Below, piece by piece: positions 55,818-64,000 of a stretch of 64,000 nucleotides of DNA. Both the position numbers and the translations under genes were made by a program. The stretch comes from DAITMV01 sp046318595. Its GTDB lineage: Bacteria; Pseudomonadota; Gammaproteobacteria; Burkholderiales; Burkholderiaceae_B. The DNA lies in the NCBI GenBank assembly GCA_046318595.1, contig JBKCTV010000004.1, forward strand, positions 62,001 to 126,000. The letters run 5' to 3'. The number at the start of each line of letters is the position of its first letter. The first letter of the stretch is position 1. The notes beneath the pieces are model-generated. The model saw only the letters and a list, made by a program, of their open reading frames with translations, searched no databases and was not told the DNA's origin.

Positions 55818-55904
55818 CGGCGGTACGCAAAGCGGAATCTAGGCGTAAGGGTAGCCTAAAAGCCGCCTGCCCGACAACAGACCGTCAAGCTCAGCGTCGT
55901 AAGC

Positions 55905-56570
55905 TTACGCCAGGGGATCGAGTTCTTGCAAGGGCCGCGCGGGATTGCCGAGCACCATGGCAAAGGCAGGAACATCCTTCATGACGACAGCGCCCATCGC
56001 CGCCATGCTGCCGACACCGAAACGGGTTTTTTCGCGAACGACCGCGCCGGCGCCGATCTCGACTGCTTCTTCCAGAATGACATTGCCCGACACGACCGCC
56101 CGCGGTGCCAGGGTGCAAAACCCGGCTGTTTGCACATCATGCCCGACCGTGCAACCGATATTAACAATCGTATGAGCCCCGAGCCGAACATTGCTGGCGA
56201 GAATGGCACCGGCGCAGATCATACTACCGGCGCCAATCTGGCAAGGCTCAGAGCGGATGACGCTTGGATGAATCAAACTGGCGTAGCGTGGTTGACGTCC
56301 ATTGGGCGCAGAGCTGCGCACGAGCCGGTCAATCGCCCGGCGGGCGCGCGGCGCACCGACTGCAATGACGAGCTCGGCTTCCTCGGCAAACATATGCCAA
56401 TCTGCAATCGACCCCAGCACAGATGTCTCGGCGATGAGGGTGCCGGGCGATAAGGTGTCGTCCAGTAACCCGACGACGTCGAAAATAGCACAATCGCGGG
56501 CCAGCCAGACGATATCCCGGCCATGACCACCGGCGCCGATGATCAACAGACGTGTTCTATGCATGTTCAC
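55905..56570 (-). CDS. NeuD/PglD-family sugar O-acyltransferase
   Basis: 221 residues. The N-terminal Rossmann-like part has RLLIIGAGGHGRDIVWLARD, the NeuD/PglD substrate-binding domain. The C-terminal half is a left-handed beta-helix of hexapeptide repeats (IGAGSMICAGAILASNVRLG, GCTVGHDVQTAGFCTLAPRA) and ends in FAMVLGNPARPL. These enzymes acetylate nucleotide amino-sugars using acetyl-CoA. It lies 88 bases upstream of gmd on the same strand; it probably decorates a sugar of this polysaccharide. Confidence 0.85.
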   Translation of the reverse strand: MNMHRTRLLIIGAGGHGRDIVWLARDCAIFDVVGLLDDTLSPGTLIAETSVLGSIADWHMFAEEAELVIAVGAPRARRAIDRLVRSSAPNGRQPRYASLIHPSVIRSEPCQIGAGSMICAGAILASNVRLGAHTIVNIGCTVGHDVQTAGFCTLAPRAVVSGNVILEEAVEIGAGAVVREKTRFGVGSMAAMGAVVMKDVPAFAMVLGNPARPLQELDPLA

Positions 56571-56583
56571 AAAAAGCGCGCAT

Positions 56584-56624
56584 AAAAAAGCCCCGCAGGC
56601 CCATCGAACCCACGAGGCTTTTTA
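56584..56624 (-). terminator. Rho-independent terminator after the lipoprotein gene
   Basis: On the minus strand the RNA would read AAAAAGCCUCG, a loop of about 17 bases, then CGGGGCUUUUU. The 11-base stem is complete only on this strand because one pair is U-G (C-A on the plus strand). It starts about 18 bases past the lipoprotein stop at 56642 and lies just upstream of the acyltransferase gene, separating the two units. Confidence 0.85.
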
Positions 56625-56641
56625 AGGAAGCTGGAAAAATA

Positions 56642-57337
56642 TCAGCTCGATGAACCGGTAGAACCCGAAGCGCCAGTTGCTGATGGCTTCGGTGCCTTCT
56701 GACCCTGGACGATCGCTTGGTCGCGTGCCGTGGTGTTTACCGAACCATCGCTGTTTTGTATTTTTGATTTTGTGTCGTCAAGCACTTTATCGTCACCAGT
56801 ACCATCGGCATTGAAAGAAACCGATTCGAAGTTGCTGGACAGAGCGCTCAACTGAGCATCGGTAACGCCAATATTTTTCAGAGCAGTGATAACCGCCGAA
56901 CGGTAGCTACTGGCGAAATTGATGACGCTGACTGCATAGCTAGGCGTTTGTACTTTGGTCAGGAATCCGCTGAGGTCAGCGTCGCCGGAAGCCGTCAGTA
57001 CCACGGTAACCAAGAGCTCGGTCAGTGGCGTGAAGTTAGCAATATTTCCGCTGAAGAGAATCGTGCGGTAGCTAAGGCTGCCTTGCCTGGCGGTACCGAC
57101 GCAAGGATAAGCAACGACCGCCGGCGCGGTGAAGTATTTACCGTTGCTATCGGTCACTGCGGTCAAACTCGCACCATTCGCGCAGGTCAGCGCGATCGAA
57201 GCGCCAGCGATCGGTTTACCTTGAGCAGCCGTACCGGCGGCGGAAATGCCAGACGAACTGCTACCAGTACCACAGGCAACCAGAACGGCCGACGCACCAG
57301 CAATGGCCAATCCGGCCAGTAACTTTTTCTTCAACAT
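56642..57337 (-). CDS. Secreted lipoprotein of unknown function
   Basis: 231 residues from the ATG at 57337, with AAAGGAGAAATTG as a strong ribosome site. The lipobox is ASAVLVACGTGSSS, so Cys is near residue 22. After a Ser/Gly linker comes a carboxypeptidase-regulatory-like fold hint (GKPIAGASIALTCANGASLT, AVTDSNGKYFTAPAVV), then a mostly helical domain and a Ser/Gly/Pro-rich tail ending GSTGSSS. No family recognised beyond this. It lies between the NeuD-type gene and YjbH in an export locus and ends in a strong terminator. It may assist the polysaccharide export apparatus, which is a guess from position. Confidence 0.75.
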   Translation of the reverse strand: MLKKKLLAGLAIAGASAVLVACGTGSSSSGISAAGTAAQGKPIAGASIALTCANGASLTAVTDSNGKYFTAPAVVAYPCVGTARQGSLSYRTILFSGNIANFTPLTELLVTVVLTASGDADLSGFLTKVQTPSYAVSVINFASSYRSAVITALKNIGVTDAQLSALSSNFESVSFNADGTGDDKVLDDTKSKIQNSDGSVNTTARDQAIVQGQKAPKPSATGASGSTGSSS

Positions 57338-57426
57338 CAATTTCTCCTTTGAGAGTGCGCACGGCACCATCTATTTATTAAAACCTACGGTTAGGCAATC
57401 AGCCCGTTATTGTTAACCTTTTACAA

Positions 57427-59589
57427 CTATTCTTCAAGCTTTACATGCTCTGTGTAGGAATTTCGCATCCGTGCCAGTTGACCTGCCATGTATTGCTCAG
57501 AAAACCGACCTTTATTCAAGAAAATACCGGCTTGATCGTAAGCCAAATTTTGTTGCGCCGCAGAATTGAACAAAATATTGTTCGTTTGCCCAGGGCTAAC
57601 CAGTTTGGTGTTGATACTATGCACAAAGCGTGCCGGGCCGACCAACTGGACCGGACCTGGTTTGAATTCCTGCCGTAAAGTCAAGGGAAGACCCAGCACA
57701 AGACCGACATACTTTTCATTGGTATCGCTGCGCCGGTAACGCGCGCCCACCGACACATCACCGAAAAATCTAGTGAAATCCAGCACTTGTCCTGAATCAC
57801 CGCCGACATACTTGGCCTGGGAAATTTCGGCCCAGGCATCCAGATTCGGCACTTTTACCCGATAGGACAAAGAACCGGCATCGCGGCGACGCTCGGCAGT
57901 ATAGATACGGTTTTCCATGCTGACCCGGCTGAAACGAATCACATGATCCCAATACGGTAAAAACACGACGCTTTGATGCTGTATGCCGCGGTAATCGTAT
58001 TCGAACTGGCCGACCGAAGTCGAATTGAATACATACTTGGTCAGCCAATACGACTGCGTCAAAAAAGCACCCTCGAAGTCGCGCCGGGTCCGTAGATAGC
58101 CGAAGGGCTTGTTCTGCTCGAAATTTTCCGAATCCGCGAGCGGGCTGACATACACGGAATTCCATTCGGCGCCTTTCCAAAGCGGGTAGGACTGGGTGAG
58201 CGCCAAACCCAGCGAATAATCGAACGCGCCGTATTCGGTGCCGTAAAAAGAGGTCAGTCGCGGATTCAGCTTCAAACGCAAATATGCACGCCCACTTGCG
58301 CGGCCGTCCTCGACCCACTGCACCGCATCGTCCGCATACGTTTGTCGACGGTCGAACTGAAACAAATCATCGACGATACCGGCGCCTTTGCCGTTGACAA
58401 ATTGCTGAAACTCGATTTTGGGAACCCGGTATTCGAAAATGCCGAGTCCGAGCTTTTTCTGCAGCGCAACGATCCGGCGGTGAGTGGTGCGGGAATTGGC
58501 CGCAAGCCCGAGGACGATGCCCGCACCGTCGGCATCATTCAGGTTATAACGGTTATTCTCGAACTCGACGATCAGCGCATCGTTCAACTCACCCACGCGC
58601 ACCCGCTCGAAGCCTTGGGCGACCAATTTCCGGTAGAGCGCACTCATGGCTTCCTGTTGCCGGGAGCCAACCGGCACCGCAGGCTCCTGAGCGGCAGGTG
58701 CAGCTGTATCGCCGGTTACCTGCGACACAGGCGCGATGGCCGTTGCGTCAGTCATCACGGGGGGTACGGCGGCATATAGCGGGGCCCTGCGGTTGGCAAC
58801 CGGAATTGGCGCGGCATCGTACTTACCGGACAACGGAATCTGAATACTGAGACTGACTTCGGTGCGGTCGGCGGTCGTGCCGGGCAGTTGACCCTTGGCA
58901 TTGATGGACCGCATGACGGTGCCGATGACCTGAGAATGGTTCAGAAAAGGGATTGGAGGCGAATACAGCCGTGCACCGACGAATTTATCGCGGCCATCGT
59001 AGTCGGCGAGCACCAGCAGGCGCTTCATCGCCTGCCATTCGACACCACCGAAAACCCCATCCAAGCGCTGCGGACCGACGCCATAGCCAGCGGTGAAACG
59101 AACCGTTTCCACCGGTCTAAATGTGGCCGTTCCAAAGCGCGCTTTGAAGAACGGAGCGCCGCCACCCAGATCGGAGGCGCCGACGGCCACTTCGGGCAGC
59201 CATTTTATATTATGCGGAATCTTGGCTTTGACGTTCGCCGACAAATCGCGGATCGAAAAGCGGTCGTAACCGTTGGGTAGCTGCCCGCCGCCGGGCGATA
59301 CGTAGTCCGCCAACCTGCCACTGAGCTCGAGCCAGTCGAATAAGCCGAAGGCCGCAGTGTAGTTTCGGGCCTTGCCGGTTTCGGCGGAGAAACGCCGATC
59401 GAGGTAATCGCTATAACCAAACTCGCCGTGGCCTTCGGGCATCAGCATGGCCGAAGGCACCGTCAATACCCCCGTGTAACCTGGCATCGCCATCGCGGCG
59501 TCCTGGGCCGCTACGGGCTGTGCGCCGCATATAGCAGCCACGGAAAACGCCAGAGTCCGGCCAGGCCGATTGCAAAACAGCCACGTCAT
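57427..59589 (-). CDS. YjbH-family exopolysaccharide outer-membrane protein
   Basis: 720 residues with a signal peptide (TLAFSVAAICGAQPVAAQ). GYTGVLTVPSAMLMPEGHGE and FGYSDYLDRRF, then FGLFDWLELSGRLADY, are typical of the YjbH/DUF940 family: beta-barrel proteins encoded with wza-like genes (yjbEFGH type). The middle (about 270-350) has a Ala/Pro-rich linker and a small soluble domain (ERVRVGELNDALIVEFENNR) before a second barrel part. It follows the SLBB-type export gene directly; its ATG abuts the preceding stop (59589/59590). Proposed role: outer-membrane step of polymer export. Confidence 0.85.
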   Translation of the reverse strand: MTWLFCNRPGRTLAFSVAAICGAQPVAAQDAAMAMPGYTGVLTVPSAMLMPEGHGEFGYSDYLDRRFSAETGKARNYTAAFGLFDWLELSGRLADYVSPGGGQLPNGYDRFSIRDLSANVKAKIPHNIKWLPEVAVGASDLGGGAPFFKARFGTATFRPVETVRFTAGYGVGPQRLDGVFGGVEWQAMKRLLVLADYDGRDKFVGARLYSPPIPFLNHSQVIGTVMRSINAKGQLPGTTADRTEVSLSIQIPLSGKYDAAPIPVANRRAPLYAAVPPVMTDATAIAPVSQVTGDTAAPAAQEPAVPVGSRQQEAMSALYRKLVAQGFERVRVGELNDALIVEFENNRYNLNDADGAGIVLGLAANSRTTHRRIVALQKKLGLGIFEYRVPKIEFQQFVNGKGAGIVDDLFQFDRRQTYADDAVQWVEDGRASGRAYLRLKLNPRLTSFYGTEYGAFDYSLGLALTQSYPLWKGAEWNSVYVSPLADSENFEQNKPFGYLRTRRDFEGAFLTQSYWLTKYVFNSTSVGQFEYDYRGIQHQSVVFLPYWDHVIRFSRVSMENRIYTAERRRDAGSLSYRVKVPNLDAWAEISQAKYVGGDSGQVLDFTRFFGDVSVGARYRRSDTNEKYVGLVLGLPLTLRQEFKPGPVQLVGPARFVHSINTKLVSPGQTNNILFNSAAQQNLAYDQAGIFLNKGRFSEQYMAGQLARMRNSYTEHVKLEE

Positions 59590-62052
59590 TTATTTCAACA
59601 CCTTAATGGCCGCTGCGCCCAGGGCAAACTGCGAAAATATTTGCGATACGTCGCGCACGGCTTTCATCCAGGGCGTGCGTTCGAAATCTTCGGGAACGAA
59701 AATGGTGTCACCGGGAAACGCTTTCTTGCCCTCCATGCCAACCAGAAACCGCAGACCGCTTTGGCGGTTGCTAATGACGGAGCCGTTGGCGCGGATGACG
59801 AAAGTCGAGCCGCTGTCGGCACCGCGCGTCGCGCCGCCGGCCTGTGCGATGTAATCGCCGACATTGTTTTTGGTATCGAACAGGAAAGCTCCCTCGCCGA
59901 ATACCGCGCCGAATACGTTGACCGTTTCCGGGACAGGCGGCACGGTGATGGTATCGCCGTCTTCGAGCGGCAGTGCCGGCAGATCCTCGGGACGACCAGC
60001 ATCGACGGGCAAATCCAGTACGATCCGGCCGGTCGGTTTGATACTACGGAGCTTCTCGAGGAATGCCCGCTGCGCATTGAACTGCACGAGCTTAGCCTGC
60101 GAGTCCTCGGCACTCAATACGCCCTGTGCCTGCAGGATCTGGGATTGCTGCAAATCGCGCTCCAGCCGGTTGAGCGCCTCTTCGTAGCGCTTTTCCTGAT
60201 CCTTGCGCGTGCTTTGCCGGGTAAGTTGCATTCCATACTCGTAAGCCTCCTGCGTCAGCCCGCCGATCCGCTTGATGAGGGCAGGCAAGGTTTCGCCAGA
60301 CTCTATCTGATAAATACCCGGAGCGCGGACCTCGCCGGCCACTTTTACGTAGGCGGCGCGGCGATTTTTCGGAACCATGACATCATTCACACCGAAAATC
60401 GTCACGACGTCGCCGACCTGCAGTTCCAGGTTATCGGGCGCGGCCGGGTCAGCCAAAGTATTGCCCAGGTTGAACGGAATCAGTTTTGTCCGCAAAGTTT
60501 GTCGGTCGAGCCGCTCGACGACGGCGTAGTCGAAATTGACTTCATCGACCGACTGCCGGATGTCGGCTTCGAAACGGTCTTCCCGCACGTCGGCCCCTTC
60601 GCGCATGCGGCGGTCCTTGGCCGGAGCACCCGCTTTACGGTTGTTGGGTGCTTCGAAAAACTGAACCAGTGCATTGCGGCGGATGAAATACTCGGGCGTC
60701 AGCAGGGCTTCCTTTTCGGGAATCAGATCACGAATGCGCATACCGGCCTTGAACGGATAGCGCAACGGGGCTGCGACGTTGCCGCGCAGGGTGACGGCAT
60801 TCGAGAACTGCGGCGAACTCGCAGAGACAGTAATCACATCACTGTCGGCCAGGCGAATGGTACCGCCGATCTTTAAATCGACACTGTCGACCGTGCGGGG
60901 CGCTTTGGGGTTGCTCGTATCGATGCGTTCGAGCTGCACGCGCGTCCCGTTGCTCAGGGCGCGGCCGTTACCGGCCATTGCCAACACGTCCACCAGGGTT
61001 TCCGTGCCGCCCGGCTTGAGCTCGTAAATGGCCGGAGTGTCGACCGATCCCAGCACCGCTACCCGTGGGCCCGCCGGCGGGATGACGATGACGTCGCCTG
61101 CTGCTAGACGGCGGTCTTTCGACGAATCGCCGCTGGCGATGAATTCGTATAGGTCGAACTGGCTGATGATTTTATTGCCGCGCTTGAGCTGAATATTGCG
61201 GTACGAGCCATTGGTTCCGGGCAGCCCGACTTGAAAAATGGCCGATACGAGCGAAGACAAAGCGGAGAGCGTGTACATGCCAGGCGCCGCCGCCTGACCG
61301 ACCACGTAGATCTGTACCGCACGCAACTGGGCCAAGGAGGCGCTCAACTGAAAATTGGTGAAGTATTTGCCGATTTGCGCGCGCAGCGCGGTTTCCAATT
61401 CCGAAGCTTTGACGCCCGCCAGAGAAATCGTGCCGACGCGCGGAATGTTGACCTGGCCGTTACGATCAACGACTGCACGGTAGTCCAGATCGATCGCACC
61501 CCACGCGCGAACGAGAATTTCGTCGCCCACGGAAACTTGATAGTCGGTCGGCACCGGTGTGCCGGCATCGCTGCCAAACATACCATTTTGAAACAATTGG
61601 CTGCCATACGGTCGCAGCACCCGCCCCGTGGTAGTTTCGATGAAACGTTCGAAGTCGGACGAGGGAGGCGGGGCAATCCGCGGCCGATTGGCAGCTTCTT
61701 GAGCCTGATCGTCGACTCGATCACTCAGCAAGCCCTGGTTGCTATTGCGTTCGCCGCCCTTCGGAGCGGCGGAGTTGTTATTGCGGATTTCGACGCGCTG
61801 CGCGCGCGCTGCACCGTTCGCCGCCGAATCGACGGGGGGGAGTCCTCCCATAACAACGGCATCGCTTCCGGTACTGCCAGGGCTCGGAGCACCAGAAACA
61901 GGCACACCGCCACCGAAACCACCGCTTCCGCCGAGCCCCCCGCTAGACTGGGCAAAAACCGGCTGCTCGGCAACGGGCGCCATCAAAAACACCAACAAGC
62001 CGAGCATCCGGCCCAAAGCGCGGCTGTGAGACTTTTTACACGGGCTGAACAT
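59590..62052 (-). CDS. Polysaccharide export protein with Poly_export and multiple SLBB domains (Wza-like)
   Basis: 820 residues with an N-terminal signal (GRMLGLLVFLMAPVAEQPVF). A Gly/Ser-rich segment (about 35-75) precedes the Poly_export domain (DYQVSVGDEILVRAWGAIDL, PRVGTISLAGVKASELETAL). Several SLBB modules follow (RAVQIYVVGQAAAPGMYTLS, RVAVLGSVDTPAIYELKPGG, AAYVKVAGEVRAPGIYQIES) and the C-terminal part has a helical insert around 620-690. This is much longer than Wza (about 380) and resembles the large SLBB proteins paired with YjbH. It should form the periplasmic/outer-membrane conduit. Divergent from galE. Confidence 0.88.
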   Translation of the reverse strand: MFSPCKKSHSRALGRMLGLLVFLMAPVAEQPVFAQSSGGLGGSGGFGGGVPVSGAPSPGSTGSDAVVMGGLPPVDSAANGAARAQRVEIRNNNSAAPKGGERNSNQGLLSDRVDDQAQEAANRPRIAPPPSSDFERFIETTTGRVLRPYGSQLFQNGMFGSDAGTPVPTDYQVSVGDEILVRAWGAIDLDYRAVVDRNGQVNIPRVGTISLAGVKASELETALRAQIGKYFTNFQLSASLAQLRAVQIYVVGQAAAPGMYTLSALSSLVSAIFQVGLPGTNGSYRNIQLKRGNKIISQFDLYEFIASGDSSKDRRLAAGDVIVIPPAGPRVAVLGSVDTPAIYELKPGGTETLVDVLAMAGNGRALSNGTRVQLERIDTSNPKAPRTVDSVDLKIGGTIRLADSDVITVSASSPQFSNAVTLRGNVAAPLRYPFKAGMRIRDLIPEKEALLTPEYFIRRNALVQFFEAPNNRKAGAPAKDRRMREGADVREDRFEADIRQSVDEVNFDYAVVERLDRQTLRTKLIPFNLGNTLADPAAPDNLELQVGDVVTIFGVNDVMVPKNRRAAYVKVAGEVRAPGIYQIESGETLPALIKRIGGLTQEAYEYGMQLTRQSTRKDQEKRYEEALNRLERDLQQSQILQAQGVLSAEDSQAKLVQFNAQRAFLEKLRSIKPTGRIVLDLPVDAGRPEDLPALPLEDGDTITVPPVPETVNVFGAVFGEGAFLFDTKNNVGDYIAQAGGATRGADSGSTFVIRANGSVISNRQSGLRFLVGMEGKKAFPGDTIFVPEDFERTPWMKAVRDVSQIFSQFALGAAAIKVLK

Positions 62053-62136
62053 AACCGAATACAGTGCTGTAAAATTCCAGCGCAGAGTTTAACCCAATTC
62101 GCTCAACCTTTTTTGTGAGATGATCGCCTTCACTTT

Positions 62137-63147
62137 ATGAACATTCTTCTCACTGGCGGCGCTGGCTACATCGGCAGCCACACGGCGGTGGCCTTGCGCA
62201 ACGCCGGCCATAACCCCGTGTTGCTAGACAATTTCAGCAACAGCCAGCCCGACGTTTTGCAGCGCCTGGCGGTACTCTGCAGCCGCGAGCCGGTCTTGGT
62301 GACCGGCGACATCCGCGATACAGCACTGCTGGAGAATACATTGCGCGCCCATCGGATCGATGCCGTGATTCATTTCGCAGGACTTAAGGCGGTCGGGGAT
62401 TCGGTCGCAAAACCCATCGATTACTATGCAAACAACGTGCAGGGAACGGTCAGTCTGCTGCAAGCCATGCAAACGGCCAGCGTTTCTACCCTGGTGTTCA
62501 GCTCCAGCGCCACGGTCTACGGCGATCCGCAATATCTGCCCATCGATGAGTCACACCCGACCGGGGCCACCAATCCTTATGGCCGCAGCAAGCTGCACAT
62601 CGAGGAAATGCTGGCCGATGTCGCCAGCTCCTGTGCGCAATGGAAAATAGCCTGTCTGCGTTACTTCAACCCGGTCGGCGCACACGTGTCGGGCACGCTT
62701 GGCGAGGACCCTAACGGCATTCCAAACAACCTCATGCCTTTCATCGCGAAAGTCGCGACTGGTCAACTGCCGCACTTGAGCGTTTTCGGCGCTGACTACC
62801 CGACGTCCGACGGCACCGGCGTGCGCGATTACATCCACGTGATGGACCTGGCAGAAGGCCATGTCGCCGCGCTCGATTTTTTGAACGAACGGGCCGGTTG
62901 GCATGCCATCAACCTCGGCACTGGCCAAGGCAGCAGCGTGCTGCAGATGGTGCGCGCGTTCGAAACCGCCAGCGGCCAAACCATTCCCTTTCAGATCGCG
63001 CCACGCCGCGCCGGCGATATCGCAGCGTGCTACGCGCAGGCCGATAAGGCGCTGGCCGCCCTCGGCTGGCAGGCCCGCCGCAGCTTGGACGAAATGTGCG
63101 CCAGCACCTGGCACTGGCAACAATTCAGAAAGTCGCAAAACCAATGA
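62137..63147 (+). CDS. galE: UDP-glucose 4-epimerase
   Basis: 336 residues. NILLTGGAGYIGSHTAVAL (NAD site), LDNFSNSQPDVL, VIHFAGLKAVGDSV, SSSATVYGDPQYLPI and TNPYGRSKLHIEEML (YxxxK) define GalE. It interconverts UDP-glucose and UDP-galactose (or the GlcNAc/GalNAc pair). Its stop overlaps the next ATG by four bases, coupling it to the manC-type gene. Confidence 0.94.
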   Translation: MNILLTGGAGYIGSHTAVALRNAGHNPVLLDNFSNSQPDVLQRLAVLCSREPVLVTGDIRDTALLENTLRAHRIDAVIHFAGLKAVGDSVAKPIDYYANNVQGTVSLLQAMQTASVSTLVFSSSATVYGDPQYLPIDESHPTGATNPYGRSKLHIEEMLADVASSCAQWKIACLRYFNPVGAHVSGTLGEDPNGIPNNLMPFIAKVATGQLPHLSVFGADYPTSDGTGVRDYIHVMDLAEGHVAALDFLNERAGWHAINLGTGQGSSVLQMVRAFETASGQTIPFQIAPRRAGDIAACYAQADKALAALGWQARRSLDEMCASTWHWQQFRKSQNQ

Positions 63148-64000
63148 GCGCAGCCCACCGAATTACGCCGGTCATCTTGTGCGGCGGCGCCGGCACGAGG
63201 CTATGGCCCTTGTCGCGCGCCGGGTTTCCAAAGCAATTTCTCGTACTGACGGGTAACCAGAGTCTGTTTCAACAAGCCATACAGCGCCTGACGACTTTAT
63301 CTGCCGCGGATATCGTAGTCGATGCGCCACTGATCGTGACCAGCGACGAACAGCGCTTCCTGGCGCTCGATCAACTACGCGAATTAAAAAACACCCCCGC
63401 CCGCTTGCTGCTCGAGCCGGTTGGCCGCAACACCGCGCCAGCACTGACACTTGCCGCGCTGCACGCGAACGCCAACGATGACGACCCCATTCTGGTCGTC
63501 AGCCCTGCCGACCAGACGATTGCCCACGAGCCCCCTTTCACGCAAGCGCTGCAGCAAGCGGTGCGGGCTGCAGCCCAGGGCGGTATCGTAGTGCTAGGCA
63601 TTCCGGCTGATCGGCCCGAAACCGGCTACGGCTATATTCGCCAGAGCGGCCCGGCGGGTGCGCATGGGGAACACGCTGTGGCGAGTTTCACCGAAAAACC
63701 GGATGCCGCGACGGCGCAAACCTATGTCGAAAGTGGCGAATACACCTGGAACAGCGGCCTCTTCGTCCTGCGCGCCAGTGTCTGGCTGGCGGCGCTGGAA
63801 CGGTTCCGGCCGGACATCGCGCAGGCCTGCACGCTCGCCTGGGCCGCCCGTACTAACGATGCGCCGTTCATCCGCCCGGACCGGGCAGCCTTCACCGCCG
63901 TGCCGGCGGATTCGATCGACTACGCCGTAATGGAACACTGCGCGGGCACCGACATCGCGGTGCGCATGGTGCCGCTGGTCGCCGGCTGGAGCGACCTGGG
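63144..64000 (+). CDS. manC: Mannose-1-phosphate guanylyltransferase, partial (runs off the right edge)
   Basis: From the ATG at 63144 (ATGA overlap with galE) the frame is open to 64000, about 285 codons. ITPVILCGGAGTRLWPLSRA followed by GFPKQFL is the nucleotidyltransferase start of ManC/AlgA; LLEPVGRNTAPALTLAAL, ILVVSPADQ, ETGYGYIRQ and FTEKPD confirm GDP-mannose pyrophosphorylase. The C-terminal isomerase cupin, if present, lies outside. It supplies GDP-mannose to gmd/fcl. Confidence 0.93.
   Translation, partial: MSAAHRITPVILCGGAGTRLWPLSRAGFPKQFLVLTGNQSLFQQAIQRLTTLSAADIVVDAPLIVTSDEQRFLALDQLRELKNTPARLLLEPVGRNTAPALTLAALHANANDDDPILVVSPADQTIAHEPPFTQALQQAVRAAAQGGIVVLGIPADRPETGYGYIRQSGPAGAHGEHAVASFTEKPDAATAQTYVESGEYTWNSGLFVLRASVWLAALERFRPDIAQACTLAWAARTNDAPFIRPDRAAFTAVPADSIDYAVMEHCAGTDIAVRMVPLVAGWSDL

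Noticed and set aside
59428..60876. Plus-strand open frame of 482 codons across the YjbH and SLBB genes
   Set aside because: It spans the ends of two recognisable minus-strand genes and has no plausible domain content.

Overview
The window reads as a chromosomal segment from a betaproteobacterium, most likely of the order Burkholderiales. The runs pilB-pilC-pilD-coaE-zapD next to gltB, and msbA plus core-LPS transferases near dnaE, are arrangements I know from Burkholderiaceae (inference from remembered gene order; no search was run). Coding density is high, most genes are moderately GC-rich, and start/stop overlaps of 1-4 bases are common. An F-box/leucine-rich-repeat protein, a eukaryotic-like domain pair, together with breaks in operons that are normally conserved (gltB without gltD, pstSCAB without phoU, rfbC away from rfbBDA), suggests a host-associated or intracellular lifestyle with a rearranged genome. 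That lifestyle is inferred.

Layout. (1) 1-5070: LPS core and lipid A export, with a partial GT4 transferase, msbA, a WaaG-like GT4 and a WaaQ-like heptosyltransferase. (2) 5096-11714: a tightly coupled seven-gene cassette on the plus strand (membrane-anchored GT2, FAD oxidoreductase, AT-rich polytopic membrane protein, SDR, TIM-barrel isomerase, small EamA/SMR-type carrier, second GT2). It looks like an unknown sugar-synthesis plus lipid-linked glycan-transfer system. (3) 11715-13831: a scar region with an IS5-type transposase remnant, a decayed second copy of the dnaE 3' end, and the F-box/LRR gene, which lies between that fragment and intact dnaE (13832-17377). (4) 17489-38002: O-antigen/polysaccharide genes (methyltransferase-GT2-GT2 fusion, Wzt/Wzm exporter, split rfbC / rfbBDA dTDP-rhamnose genes, a GlcNAc-type transferase, a double rhamnosyltransferase-like fusion and a WcaJ/WbaP-type initiating transferase). 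They are interrupted by housekeeping genes (pirin, gluQ, rhlE) and by the pstSCAB phosphate transporter with a candidate Pho box and rluF-like divergent to it. (5) 38073-49670: tRNA-Leu(CAA), a CNNM/CorC protein, the type IV pilus core pilBCD, coaE, zapD and gltB. (6) 49967-53552: a divergent phosphoenolpyruvate carboxylase homologue and a small outer-membrane beta-barrel. (7) 53706-64000: a second exopolysaccharide locus (fcl, gmd, NeuD-type acyltransferase, lipoprotein, YjbH, SLBB-type export protein, galE and a partial manC-type gene).

Working together: rfbB/D/A/C make dTDP-rhamnose; the GT2 fusions are plausible rhamnosyl and mixed-sugar transferases; WcaJ/WbaP would start chains on undecaprenyl phosphate; Wzm/Wzt would export the O-chain; msbA and the waa-like genes supply lipid A-core. 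gmd/fcl/manC supply GDP-mannose and GDP-fucose, and galE UDP-galactose, for a second polymer probably exported through the SLBB/YjbH outer-membrane components.

The strongest leads are the F-box/LRR gene bracketed by duplicated dnaE ends, the 5096-11714 cassette, and the PEPC homologue with altered signature residues. No CRISPR array, rRNA operon, prophage or replication origin was seen.
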